Part shown: positions 24,868 through 34,125 of the stretch, one piece after another
How the letters are laid out: every line of letters begins with the position of its first letter
Numbering within the stretch: the stretch's first letter is position 1
Assembly: GCA_963640465.1 (NCBI GenBank)
Contig: CAVHYP010000003.1
Span: forward strand, 23,248 to 87,247
Source of the DNA: Colivivens sp963640465
GTDB lineage: Bacteria; Bacteroidota; Bacteroidia; Bacteroidales; Bacteroidaceae
Length of the DNA: 64,000 bases
Direction of reading: 5' to 3'
Position numbers and translations under genes: made by a program
The notes under the pieces: model-generated
The model's database searches: none
Told to the model about the DNA's origin: nothing
Seen by the model: the letters and a program-made list of their open reading frames with translations, nothing else

Positions 24868-26334
24868 ATGCTACGTGATGATAACAATAAGGGAATATTT
24901 CTCTCGCTTGATTGGATGACCATCGGTCTTTATCTGGTTCTCGTTGTATGGGGCTGGTTGTCTGTGTGTGGAGCGTGTTATGACTACAACAATCCCGACC
25001 TTTTCAGTTTCAGTCTGAAGTCGGGCAAGCAATTCGTGTGGATTCTGACTTCTGTCTTGCTGGCTGGAACCTTACTGTTGATAGAGAAGCGCTTTTACTA
25101 TAAGGCATCAGTGTTCATCTATGTGATGATGATTCTGATACTTGTGCTGACGATATTCATTGCTCCTGATTCCAGAGGGTCGAGGTCATGGATTCCGATA
25201 GGACCGGTGAAACTTCAGCCTGCGGAATTTGCCAAGTTTGCTGTTGCGTTGGCTCTTGGTAGATACATGGACCGTTATGGATTCAACATTTCGAATACGC
25301 GGGAATTGATCAAGGTCGTTGCTCTGTTCTTCCTTCCGATGGTTCTTATCATTGCCCAGAAGGAAACGGGAACGGCATTGGTTTATTTGGCATTCTTCCT
25401 CGTGCTCTATCGTGAGGGCATGACCGGTTCCGTCCTGTTTGCTGCATTTGCATTCGTAGTGTTCTTTGTTGTTGGAATCAAGTACGGCGACGATGTCTTT
25501 TCAAGCATGCCGGTGTCTGTGGGTGAGTTCTGGGTGTTGCTTCTTGTACAGGCGTCGACCATATTCCTTGTTTGGAGGTATGGTAACGAGCGTGGGGCAG
25601 TAAAGAACCTCGTCTGTTTTGGCGGTGGCATGGTACTGCTGGCTTGTCTGTTCTCGGCTTATGTGATTCCGTTCAATGTCTGCATTGTCCAGATAATAGC
25701 GAATGTCGGCAGTATCATCTATATTTTTGTGCTTTATGCTTATTCGCGGTTATACAAGTATCTGCTTGTGGCTTTGTTTGCGATTTCTTCCACTGGTGTG
25801 TATTATGCGTGCGACTATGTCTTCGACAATGTCCTTCGTGAACATCAGCGTGTGCGTATCGAGGTGCTGTTGGGGAAGCGTAACGACACCATGGGAGCGG
25901 GCTACAATGTGAACCAGGCAAAGATTGCCATCGGGTCTGGCGGTTTCTTCGGAAAGGGCTTTCTGAAAGGCACACAGACCAAACTGAAGTATGTGCCGGA
26001 GCAGGATACGGACTTCATCTTCTGTACGGTAGGTGAAGAAGAAGGCTTTTTAGGCTCTGCAGGTGTGCTCCTGTTCTATTTGATATTTATATTGCGGCTT
26101 ATTGTACTGGCAGAACGACAACCGGATTTGTGGGGGCGTGTGTATGGCTACAGCGTGGTGAGCATCTTCCTTTTCCACTTGTTTGTCAATGTTGGCATGG
26201 TTCTCGGTCTTACTCCGGTCATTGGTATTCCTCTGCCTTTGTTTAGCTATGGAGGTTCCTCGCTATGGGGCTTCACATTGCTGCTGTTTATTTTCCTGAG
26301 GATGGATGCCGAGCGCAATTACAATAGTAGGTAA
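24868..26334 (+). CDS. rodA: Peptidoglycan polymerase RodA
   Basis: SEDS-family glycosyltransferase that polymerises lipid II for the lateral wall, partner of PBP2. 488 residues, somewhat longer than typical, with about 10-11 membrane helices. Seen: LQPAEFAKFAVALAL (SEDS motif), the catalytic-region AQKETGTALVY, GSGGFFGKGFLKGTQTKL, and the C-terminal PEQDTDFIFCTVGEE and GIPLPLFSYGGSSLWG. Helices inserted around 500-950 bases into the gene account for the extra length. Last gene of the mre operon; downstream lies a long gene-free spacer. Confidence 0.95.
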   Translation: MLRDDNNKGIFLSLDWMTIGLYLVLVVWGWLSVCGACYDYNNPDLFSFSLKSGKQFVWILTSVLLAGTLLLIEKRFYYKASVFIYVMMILILVLTIFIAPDSRGSRSWIPIGPVKLQPAEFAKFAVALALGRYMDRYGFNISNTRELIKVVALFFLPMVLIIAQKETGTALVYLAFFLVLYREGMTGSVLFAAFAFVVFFVVGIKYGDDVFSSMPVSVGEFWVLLLVQASTIFLVWRYGNERGAVKNLVCFGGGMVLLACLFSAYVIPFNVCIVQIIANVGSIIYIFVLYAYSRLYKYLLVALFAISSTGVYYACDYVFDNVLREHQRVRIEVLLGKRNDTMGAGYNVNQAKIAIGSGGFFGKGFLKGTQTKLKYVPEQDTDFIFCTVGEEEGFLGSAGVLLFYLIFILRLIVLAERQPDLWGRVYGYSVVSIFLFHLFVNVGMVLGLTPVIGIPLPLFSYGGSSLWGFTLLLFIFLRMDAERNYNSR

Positions 26335-26546
26335 GACTTGCTGCCCATTGTGCGAAACCTGTTTGACGGGAAATTTTGTACAAAGTAAAAGTATTTCGAG
26401 CTTCGATTAGAAAACATCAGTTTCTTATGGTGTCGGCGATTGAACTTAAGTCTGTTCCGTTTTGCAAATCCTCTCCACGGATGGGGTGGAATAGTCATTT
26501 GTGAGGGAATTTGGACGAGACTTGTTTCCGGTCTTATATCAGCCAA

Positions 26547-26590
26547 TTTTTTCTCTGACTGGATAAAACTTTTTCTCTGACTAGGAAAAT
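26547..26590. repeat. CTCTGACTAGG hairpin repeat, two units
   Basis: ttttttctctgactggataaa at about 26547 and tttttctctgactaggaaaat ending at 26590 share the core of the array at 3929. Spacing is about 24 bases. Confidence 0.7.
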
Positions 26591-26853
26591 AAAACGGGGT
26601 GTTTTGACAGGTGTTTTGGGTTTGGTGTTTTTGTACCTTGATTTAGCCGCCCTAATTGCCGGAATCTGCTCTCTCCGATAGGACCGACGAAGGTGATCGT
26701 ACGACTTCTGGCAAAGAGGTTCGGGCCGATTTTTATCATTTCTAAATTATAAATGAAGAAAAACGGAATGATGGCGTTACTCATCTAAGTCTAAGGAAAT
26801 TTCTTGTGGAAGGATTTGGTAATGATTGAGCCTTTTCTGTCAATGAATATGGG

Positions 26854-26896
26854 GCAAAGTTGCTCTCATTATCTTCTTTAGCGAGGGTAACTTTGC
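26854..26896. other. Strong hairpin in the rodA-rsfS spacer
   Basis: GCAAAGTTGCTCTC (26854-26867) can pair along all 14 bases with GAGGGTAACTTTGC (26883-26896), with two G-T wobbles and a 15-base loop. No T tract follows. Confidence 0.6.
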
Positions 26897-26991
26897 TCTA
26901 TATTTAACACTCTCTGATTTTCTCCGTTTCTAGTCTTGCGTATCCCCTTATTCAACCACAGTTTCGTCTCGTTTATGTCGGTTTTCCCATT

Positions 26992-27137
26992 GTTTACCCC
27001 TAAATTTACGCAGATTTCAGTCTAAAATCACAGAAAACTCGTGAGAACCATGAGTGTTAAAATGGCGAGAACTGGCATTACGACTCATGAAATTCGTGCT
27101 TAAATCCGCGAAAATAGGGCGTTTCTTGTGGGTAAAC
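26992..27137. repeat. Nested imperfect palindrome, 146 bp
   Basis: Ends are GTTTACCC and GGGTAAAC. Inside lie ATTTACGCAGATTT and its near complement (AAATCCGCGAAAAT), and inside those CATGAGT and ACTCATG. The nested order suggests a MITE-like element or a folded RNA. Confidence 0.55.
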
Positions 27138-27257
27138 TGTCGGAAAATCGCTGTTTGCTTTACTTGGCTGTAATGGTATTTTATTCTATTAACATATGTA
27201 TATTATTGTAACTCAGTGTATTGGAAGTTTTATTAAGCTCTATTGTGCTTTAGTTTT

Positions 27258-27410
27258 AGTTGTGACAGTTGTTTTTCTGAGACCCATGTATTTGCGCTTT
27301 GTCCTTTTTTGGTTATATAACTATTTGATTAATAATTGTATATCTTATATATGTAGGGAAATGGTAAAAGTATGGCTGCCTTATTTTTTTACTGTTATAC
27401 TGTCACAACT
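27258..27410. repeat. 12-bp perfect inverted repeat spanning 153 bp
   Basis: AGTTGTGACAGT (27258-27269) and ACTGTCACAACT (27399-27410) are exact complements flanking AT-rich sequence without a gene. Confidence 0.6.
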
Positions 27411-27895
27411 GTAACGCTGGAGAAATTTCGAGACTTTATGGGCGGAAATAAGTGAAAGTTTTAGATTGACGCTAAGAGATATTGAACAATTTGTAAAATC
27501 ATTGCAAGGATTCAATCTGAATATAGCGGTTTTGGACGCTTGCAAACCGTTCGTGAGGCTTTTTATTAAGCTTTTCGCTACCCATTCAGGGAACATTCGG
27601 GGGCTCTTTAATACCCTATTGACTCTTGTCTGGATATTGCTCCGTTTTCGGCTTGCTTTCTGCCTCGCTATTCAATTATCTTTTGCTTTGCTTCCCCTTC
27701 GTTTTTTTCTTGCTTTTCTCTTACTGTAGAACAAATTTCGTGTCGTGTTTCTTTTCGGGCATTTTGTGCTGCAAATGCGTGCACGCGTGTTGCCTGCAAA
27801 TGCATTATTTGAGAAGTTGTGTTCTTCCGTCTTGTCTTTTTTGGGCTTTGGGTGTTCCATCGTATGATGATTGATAAAAATAAATCAGAATTTAT

Positions 27896-27926
27896 TTTGT
27901 GTTTCGCATTGTTTGTATTAACTTTG
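27896..27926 (+). promoter_or_regulatory. Promoter of rsfS-ftsH-cdsA
   Basis: TTTG at 27896-27899, a 19-base spacer and TAACTTTG at 27919-27926, 19 bases before the rsfS ATG. Confidence 0.75.
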
Positions 27927-27945
27927 TCGAAAAATTTTTCCAAGA

Positions 27946-28305
27946 ATGAAGAGACTAACAAAGGAATTGAAAACTATCGTCGATGGTATCCAGGACAAGA
28001 AGGGACAGAACATACGTGTTGTCGACTTGAAAAAGATTGACGATACGATTTGTAATTACCTTGTCATCTGCGAGGGGAATACGCCGACCCAGGTGTATGC
28101 CATCGCGGAATCAGTGGGTGATAACCTCCGGGAAAAGAACGGACTGAAGCCTCTGGCTGTTGACGGACAAAACAACAGTCTGTGGATTGCCATGGACTAT
28201 GCCGACATCGTGGTGCATGTGTTTGTTCCCGAATATCGCCAATTCTACGACTTGGACAATCTGTGGGAAGATGCAGATTGTACTGACATACCAAATCTCG
28301 ACTGA
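27946..28305 (+). CDS. rsfS: Ribosomal silencing factor RsfS
   Basis: Small Iojap-family protein that binds L14 of the 50S subunit and blocks subunit joining when nutrients are scarce. 119 residues. Seen: NIRVVDLKKIDDTICNYLVICEGNTPTQVYAIAE, LAVDGQNNSLWIAMDYADIVVHVF and EYRQFYDLDNLW, all typical of the family. It lies only 3 bases before ftsH and under one promoter, the usual rsfS-ftsH pairing in this phylum. Confidence 0.95.
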   Translation: MKRLTKELKTIVDGIQDKKGQNIRVVDLKKIDDTICNYLVICEGNTPTQVYAIAESVGDNLREKNGLKPLAVDGQNNSLWIAMDYADIVVHVFVPEYRQFYDLDNLWEDADCTDIPNLD

Positions 28306-28308
28306 TTT

Positions 28309-31059
28309 ATGAGCAATAATAACAAAGATAATTCTTCGAAAAGAATGCGCAAACCAAAGTATAATCTGAACTGGATCTACATGCTCCTGCTCTTTGGCGT
28401 CGCATTTATCCTCCTGTCGAAAACGGGAAATTCCTCTTCCAAGCAACTCTCGTACACTGATTTCGAGAGATGTCTGGACAGTGGGTATGTGACTGAAATC
28501 CTTGTGAACAAGGACGACCTGTCGCTGAAGTTCGCTGTCAACAAGGATGGCGAGAAATCCATCTACGGCAATGTGTCGAAAGACCCTGCGGGAAAGAGAA
28601 TCCCGGAAGTGGAGTTCGGTTCGGTGGAAAACCTTGAGAACAAAGTGGATTCAGCCAGAGTTCATGGCATGTTCACCGGTAAGGTAAGCTATGAACGCGA
28701 TGACAACACGCTGTGGAACATACTGATACAGGTCGGTCCGCTGGTTCTGCTTGTAGTCTTCTGGTTCTTCATCATGAACCGCATGGGCGGAGGCGGAGGC
28801 AAAGGCGGCATCTTCAGCTTTGGCAAATCGAAAGCAAAACTGTTTGAACAGAACGATGCAGAGGTCCGCATCACATTTAAGGATGTGGCAGGTCAAACAG
28901 AGGCAAAGCGCGAGGTGCACGAGATAGTGGACTTTTTGAAGAACCCGAAAAAATACACTGAGTTGGGCGGTAAAATTCCTAAGGGCGCATTGCTCATCGG
29001 GCCTCCGGGAACCGGTAAGACCCTTTTGGCAAAAGCTGTGGCTGGCGAGGCGGAAGTACCGTTCTTCTCCCTCTCCGGATCGGATTTCGTGGAGATGTTC
29101 GTAGGTGTGGGCGCAAGCCGTGTGCGCGACTTGTTCCAGCAGGCAAAGGAGAAAGCTCCGTGCATTGTCTTTATCGATGAAATCGATGCCATCGGCCGTG
29201 CCCGTGGCAACAAGGCAAGCATGGGAGGCAACGACGAGCGTGAGAACACCCTCAACCAGTTGCTTACGGAAATGGACGGATTCGGAACCAACAGCGGAAT
29301 CATCATCCTTGCAGCCACCAACCGTGCTGACATCCTCGACAAAGCTTTGCTACGTGCCGGACGATTCGACCGTCAGATTCACGTGGAACTGCCCGATTTG
29401 AGCGAACGAAAGGCAATATTCAACGTACATCTGCGTCCAATCAAAATCGATGAAACCGTGGATGTCGACACGCTGGCACGCCAGACTCCAGGATTCTCCG
29501 GAGCCGATATTGCCAACGTATGCAATGAGGCAGCACTCATCGCGGCCAGAAAGAACAGCCCGTGGGTCAACAAACAATGTTTCCTCGATGCAGTCGACCG
29601 AATCATCGGTGGATTGGAGAAGAAGACAAAGGTTATGACCGATTCCGAGAAACGTGCCATTGCCTTGCACGAGGCAGGTCATGCTACGGTCAGCTGGTTC
29701 TGCCAGTATGCCAACCCACTGGTGAAAGTGACCATCGTACCGCGCGGTCAGGCACTTGGCGCAGCGTGGTATATGCCGGAAGAACGACAGATTACGACCA
29801 AGGAAGAAATGCTCGATGAAATCTGTGCAACGCTTGGCGGTAGGGCGGCAGAAGAACTGTGTATCGGACGCATCTCCACTGGAGCGATGAACGACCTGGA
29901 GAAGGTGACAAAACGTTCTTACGGAATGATTGCTTATGCAGGAATGGGCGAATCATTGCCAAACCTCTGCTATTATAATAATGATGAGTACCAGTTCAGC
30001 AGACCTTACAGCGAGCATACTGCAGAACTGATAGACCTTGAGGTGAAGAAGCAGATTGCCGAGCAGTACGAACGTGCAAAGCAGATTCTTGAGGAACACA
30101 AGGACGGCCATGCACAGCTGGCTCAGTTGCTGATTGAGCGTGAGGTCATCTATGCTGAAGACGTTGAAAACATATTCGGCAAGCGTCCTTGGATTTCTCG
30201 CACAGAGGAGCTGCTTGCTGCAAACGAGGCAGCGGGCAACAACGGTGCAGACGGACCAGTGGACGACCACGCTGCAGAGAATGAGGAAATCATCCGCAAG
30301 AAAGCGGTAGAGGCAGTGCTGGAAAAAGCCAAGGCTGGTAATAATGGCAATGCTGAGGCGGACAATAACGGCAATGCTGAATCGGAGAAGAAAGGAAAGG
30401 ACGAGACCGAGAAAAAGATGCAGAAACCTTTCCAGGAACTGAAGATCACAACCTTTGAACCTGTTCCAGAAGAACCCGCTGAAGAACCGGATCCGGATCA
30501 GGCAACAGCCGTAACACCGGAAGCAGAACCAGCAACAGCCGTAATGCCGGAGTCAGAAGCAGCAACAGCTATGGTGACAGAAACAGTAAACAATCCGATG
30601 GAATCACCAGTTGCTGAGGATGAAATCGCTGAAGAAGAATCTCCAGTCATTGAATGCTCTCCCGTTATGGATGAAAGATCTGCCGAGGTAAATACGTCGG
30701 TCTCTGAGAAAGTCGAAGCTATTGACGATTCACCGATTCGTTTTGACTATGAAGAAACCAAAGCAACTGAAGCAGATATTGCGGATGAGATGGAACCGAT
30801 AGAATTCCCGGAGTTGAACGCTGACGATGAAATGGATAAAGAGGAGGCGGATAAAATCGATGAAATCGAAGCTGCGGCAGACAACGCTGAAGGCAAAACT
30901 ATTGAGGACGAAGTTGTAGAAGACAAGGCAGTTGAAACCAGAGCTGCTGAAACAAAACGCAAGGAAAGCCATTCTGCAAACTTTGCCAGCGGAGTGAAAT
31001 ATAAAGAAAACAAAACCAAACCGATTACACCACACGAGAACACACTTTTCGGATGGTGA
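28309..31059 (+). CDS. ftsH: ATP-dependent zinc metalloprotease FtsH with long acidic C-terminal extension
   Basis: Membrane-anchored AAA+ protease that degrades misassembled membrane proteins. Seen: helix 1 (about 21-37), periplasmic domain, helix 2 (about 138-156), Walker A GPPGTGKT at 231-238, Walker B IVFIDEID, second region of homology GRFDRQ, zinc site HEAGH at 454-458 and the third ligand Asp529 in GAMNDLEK. The catalytic part ends near residue 630. The remaining 280 or so residues are rich in Glu, Ala and Asn, with short internal repeats (NNGNAEAD/NNGNAESE; ATAVTPEAEP/ATAVMPESEA), ending NKTKPITPHENTLFGW. At 916 residues it is about 200-270 longer than most relatives. Confidence 0.96.
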   Translation: MSNNNKDNSSKRMRKPKYNLNWIYMLLLFGVAFILLSKTGNSSSKQLSYTDFERCLDSGYVTEILVNKDDLSLKFAVNKDGEKSIYGNVSKDPAGKRIPEVEFGSVENLENKVDSARVHGMFTGKVSYERDDNTLWNILIQVGPLVLLVVFWFFIMNRMGGGGGKGGIFSFGKSKAKLFEQNDAEVRITFKDVAGQTEAKREVHEIVDFLKNPKKYTELGGKIPKGALLIGPPGTGKTLLAKAVAGEAEVPFFSLSGSDFVEMFVGVGASRVRDLFQQAKEKAPCIVFIDEIDAIGRARGNKASMGGNDERENTLNQLLTEMDGFGTNSGIIILAATNRADILDKALLRAGRFDRQIHVELPDLSERKAIFNVHLRPIKIDETVDVDTLARQTPGFSGADIANVCNEAALIAARKNSPWVNKQCFLDAVDRIIGGLEKKTKVMTDSEKRAIALHEAGHATVSWFCQYANPLVKVTIVPRGQALGAAWYMPEERQITTKEEMLDEICATLGGRAAEELCIGRISTGAMNDLEKVTKRSYGMIAYAGMGESLPNLCYYNNDEYQFSRPYSEHTAELIDLEVKKQIAEQYERAKQILEEHKDGHAQLAQLLIEREVIYAEDVENIFGKRPWISRTEELLAANEAAGNNGADGPVDDHAAENEEIIRKKAVEAVLEKAKAGNNGNAEADNNGNAESEKKGKDETEKKMQKPFQELKITTFEPVPEEPAEEPDPDQATAVTPEAEPATAVMPESEAATAMVTETVNNPMESPVAEDEIAEEESPVIECSPVMDERSAEVNTSVSEKVEAIDDSPIRFDYEETKATEADIADEMEPIEFPELNADDEMDKEEADKIDEIEAAADNAEGKTIEDEVVEDKAVETRAAETKRKESHSANFASGVKYKENKTKPITPHENTLFGW

Positions 31060-31077
31060 TGACACGCTATTGAAGAT

Positions 31078-31974
31078 ATGCAACTAAATAAACTGAATAG
31101 AGAATTACTGATACGTTCAATCACAGGCATAGCCTTTGTGTTTGTGATTGTGGCATGTATCTTATGGAACCGTGTTTCATTTGCAGTGTTGTTCGCCGCA
31201 ATATCAGGACTGACCACAAGAGAGTTCTGCTCGTTGGTGAACAAATACATGAACTGCCAGGTAAACGTTTTCATAACTACGTTGGCATCCATCTACTTGT
31301 TTGTCGCAATATTTGTTTTCAATGCCAACATCACAGGAGCAGAGGTTTTTATACCTTATCTTATTACATTGATATATCTGCTTCTGTCAGAACTCTATTT
31401 CAAGGACAACAATGTGCTGATGAATTGGGCATTCTCGATGATGTCGCAGCTGTACATCGCCTTGCCGTTTGCCCTGCTGAGCACACTTTCGCTCTTTGCT
31501 GTCAACTATGGTATGGGACGTTATGGAGTGGCATACAACCCAATGTTTGTGCTTGCAGTCTTTGTGTTCATCTGGTTCGGCGATTCAGCCGCCTATGCAT
31601 TCGGAAGTATGTTTGGTAAACGCAAACTCTTTCCACGCATATCGCCAAAGAAATCTTGGGAAGGCTACATTGCTGACCTTGTGGCTTGCCTGGTTGTTTC
31701 ACAGGTCATAGCCATCTGGGGTGTAGGCTGCTTCTCGGGCAATGAACTTGTCAACCGCCTGGCATGGGCTGGACTTGCAGTTGTTGTTTCTGTGTTCGGC
31801 ACATGGGGCGATCTTGTGGAATCGCTCATCAAACGCAAGTTGGGTACCAAGGACTCGGGCCACCTCCTTCCTGGACACGGAGGCATGCTCGATCGTTTCG
31901 ACAGCTCATTGATGGCAATTCCAATGGCTGTGGTATACATCTATACTATTAATGAATTTCTAATAACTAAATAA
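31078..31974 (+). CDS. cdsA: Phosphatidate cytidylyltransferase (CDP-diacylglycerol synthase)
   Basis: Integral membrane enzyme that activates phosphatidic acid with CTP for phospholipid synthesis. 298 residues, multiple helices. Seen: the C-terminal CDP-DAG synthase signature region AGLAVVVSVFGTWGDLVESLIKR interior followed by KDSGHLLPGHGGMLDRFDSS, including the conserved aspartates. WFGDSAAYAFGSMFGKRKLFPRISPKKSWEG precedes it as the usual segment (shown here in part: SPKKSWEG). It lies 18 bases after ftsH, probably in the same transcript. Confidence 0.95.
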   Translation: MQLNKLNRELLIRSITGIAFVFVIVACILWNRVSFAVLFAAISGLTTREFCSLVNKYMNCQVNVFITTLASIYLFVAIFVFNANITGAEVFIPYLITLIYLLLSELYFKDNNVLMNWAFSMMSQLYIALPFALLSTLSLFAVNYGMGRYGVAYNPMFVLAVFVFIWFGDSAAYAFGSMFGKRKLFPRISPKKSWEGYIADLVACLVVSQVIAIWGVGCFSGNELVNRLAWAGLAVVVSVFGTWGDLVESLIKRKLGTKDSGHLLPGHGGMLDRFDSSLMAIPMAVVYIYTINEFLITK

Positions 31975-31997
31975 GACTAACAATAAAATTACATATT

Positions 31998-33923
31998 ATG
32001 GGAGAAATAGTTAATAATGAACCAGTAAAAGAACCTGTTCCAATGTCTGACGACAACAAGGAAACAGTCGTACCAACACCTGCAGAAGAAACCGTAGCCC
32101 AGAAGGAAACGGAAACTCCGGCAGAAGTACCAGTAACTGATGCAGCAAGCGAAGATCCAGCAGTCGAAGAACCAACAGCTGCAGAAGAGTCTGACGTTGA
32201 AGCAGCAGATGAAGAACATGCCACTGCCAATGCTGAGGAGTTTGCTACTAAGGAGAGCATAATCGAACGCTTGAAGCAGATTGCAGAGAGCAACGAGGAA
32301 ATTAGCCGTCAGGAAGTGGATTCACTCAAAAACCATTTCTATCGCATGCTGAAGATGGAGGGTGAGGCTGCCCACAAGAAATATCTTGATGAAGGCGGCG
32401 ATCCAGAAGCTTACGAACCGGCAGTCGATCCATTGGAGCAAGCATTTAAGGACCAACTGGCAGTAGTGCGAGAGAAACGTGCCGCTCAGCATGAGGCTGA
32501 AGAACGCCAAAGGGAAGAAAACTATCTGAAGAAGATGCAGGTAATCGAAAGAATCAAGGCAATACTTGAAAATCCCGATGAGGTGAACAAGTCATACAGT
32601 GAATTCCGTCAGCTCCAGCTCGACTGGACTGCTATAAAGGATGTTCCTGCGGAGAAGGCTACAGAGCTTTGGAAGACCTACCAACTGTATGTCGAGAAGT
32701 TCTATGATACATTGAAACTCAACAATGAGTTCCGTGCCTACGACTTCAAGAAGAATCTCGAGATGAAGACGGCATTGTGTGAGGCAGCAGAGAAACTGGC
32801 AGACGAGAAAGATGTCATTTCAGCTTTCCATCAGTTGCAGACCCTTCACCAACAGTTCCGTGAAATCGGACCTGTAAGCCGTGAACTGAGAGAACAGGTG
32901 TGGGACCGTTTCAAGGCTGCATCAACAGTCATCAACAAGCGTCATCAAGATTTCTTCGAGGCGCGCAAGGAACAGGAAAACCAAAACCTTGACCAGAAGA
33001 CTGCAATATGCGAAATCATCGAAAGTTATGATGTTGACAGTTTCAAGTCTATAAACGACTGGAACAAAGCTAGTGAACAGATTCTGACACTGCAAGCCAA
33101 ATGGAAGACCATTGGTTTCGCTCCACAGAAGATGAACCAAAAGATCTACGACCGTTTCCGTGTTGCCTGCGACAAGTTCTTTGTAAAGAAGTCGGAGTTT
33201 TTCAAAAGTCTTCGTGAAAACATGAATGACAATCTGAAGAAGAAGCAGGAACTTGTGGAGAAGGCAGAAGCACTGAAGGACAGCCAGGATTGGAAAAATG
33301 CAGGCGATACTCTTATTGCATTGCAGAAGGAATGGAGCACGATCGGTGCTGTTCCTAAGAAGCACAGTGAAGCTCTGTGGACACGCTTCCGTGCCGCCTG
33401 CGACACATTCTTCAATGCAAGAAAAGCAAGCACTTCAAGTCAGCATTCAGAGCAGACTGAGAACCTGAATAAGAAATATGCTATCGTGGCAAGACTTGAA
33501 GCTATCGTGCCCGAGGAAGAGCCCGGTCTCCGTCAGATTCTGAAAGATGCTCAGGCAGAATGGAACGAGATTGGTCATGTGCCATTCAAGGACAAGGACA
33601 AGGTGTTCAAGGCTCTGAGAACACAGATGGACCGTTTGTACAATTTCCTTGGCGAATCAGCATCAAAACGCAGAGTGGAAAATTTCAGAAATACACTCAG
33701 TGAGGGTGGCAACGACAAGGTAAGAGACCGTCTGGTACGTCAGGCTGAAATTCTGCAACAGGAAATCAAGACCTACGAGAACAACCTTGGCTTCCTGAAC
33801 CTGTCGAAGTCAAACAAGGGCAATAACCTTGTTGACGAGTTGAACCGCAAGGTGGAAAAACTGCGTTCAGACCTTCTTGAGATTAAGGACAAGATAAAGA
33901 TTCTCGACAGCAAGGAAAAATAA
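31998..33923 (+). CDS. DUF349-domain coiled-coil protein
   Basis: 641 residues with no catalytic motif. The N-terminus (about 1-85) is acidic, rich in Glu, Ala, Pro and Thr and probably disordered. The rest consists of repeated helical DUF349 units, visible as recurring W-x-x-x-(G/I)-x-(A/V)-P...LW-x-x-F-x-x-A patterns (KWKTIGFAPQKMNQKIYDRF, EWSTIGAVPKKHSEALWTRF), and a C-terminal coiled coil ending in LEIKDKIKILDSKEK. DUF349 proteins are poorly characterised. It is 23 bases after cdsA on the same strand, so likely cotranscribed. Confidence 0.85.
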   Translation: MGEIVNNEPVKEPVPMSDDNKETVVPTPAEETVAQKETETPAEVPVTDAASEDPAVEEPTAAEESDVEAADEEHATANAEEFATKESIIERLKQIAESNEEISRQEVDSLKNHFYRMLKMEGEAAHKKYLDEGGDPEAYEPAVDPLEQAFKDQLAVVREKRAAQHEAEERQREENYLKKMQVIERIKAILENPDEVNKSYSEFRQLQLDWTAIKDVPAEKATELWKTYQLYVEKFYDTLKLNNEFRAYDFKKNLEMKTALCEAAEKLADEKDVISAFHQLQTLHQQFREIGPVSRELREQVWDRFKAASTVINKRHQDFFEARKEQENQNLDQKTAICEIIESYDVDSFKSINDWNKASEQILTLQAKWKTIGFAPQKMNQKIYDRFRVACDKFFVKKSEFFKSLRENMNDNLKKKQELVEKAEALKDSQDWKNAGDTLIALQKEWSTIGAVPKKHSEALWTRFRAACDTFFNARKASTSSQHSEQTENLNKKYAIVARLEAIVPEEEPGLRQILKDAQAEWNEIGHVPFKDKDKVFKALRTQMDRLYNFLGESASKRRVENFRNTLSEGGNDKVRDRLVRQAEILQQEIKTYENNLGFLNLSKSNKGNNLVDELNRKVEKLRSDLLEIKDKIKILDSKEK

Positions 33924-34031
33924 GCGACGGGACTGGCTCTGAGACACTAAAGGTCAAGCTTTAGATAAATGAAGATCTCGGCTGGCGTGGATTTCATAGA
34001 GACTGAAGAAATACATAGAAAGGTATCGATA

Positions 34032-34068
34032 AGCACTCTCCGCTTCGACAATGATTGCAGAGAGTGCT
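34032..34068. other. Hairpin downstream of the DUF349 gene
   Basis: AGCACTCTC (34032-34040) is an exact complement of GAGAGTGCT (34060-34068) around a 19-base loop; gtttattc follows. It may be a weak terminator or 3' stabiliser. Confidence 0.45.
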
Positions 34069-34125
34069 GTTTATTCACGAATTTAGCGTGTTGAAATAAA
34101 GTAAGGATTAAAATAGGTATTTGGC

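Larger units (their letters stand above)
26335..27895. other. 1.6-kb gene-free spacer with several inverted repeats
   Basis: No frame here shows a recognisable protein. Candidate frames (27196-27414, 27466-27729, 27668-27961 minus) are short, biased in composition and lack family motifs. The spacer holds two copies of the CTCTGACTAGG hairpin (26547-26590), a 14-bp hairpin (26854-26896), a nested palindrome (26992-27137) and a 12-bp inverted repeat 141 bases apart (27258-27410). A noncoding RNA or remnants of small mobile elements are possible. Confidence 0.6.

Noticed and set aside
27196..27729. Small membrane-protein genes in the rodA-rsfS spacer
   Set aside because: Frames are leucine/phenylalanine-rich by AT bias, lack promoters and overlap the inverted repeat at 27258-27410.
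26335..27945. RNase P RNA, tmRNA, 6S or SRP RNA in the long spacers
   Set aside because: I looked by eye for their conserved cores and saw none, here or at 39.8-41.9 kb. A covariance search would be decisive.
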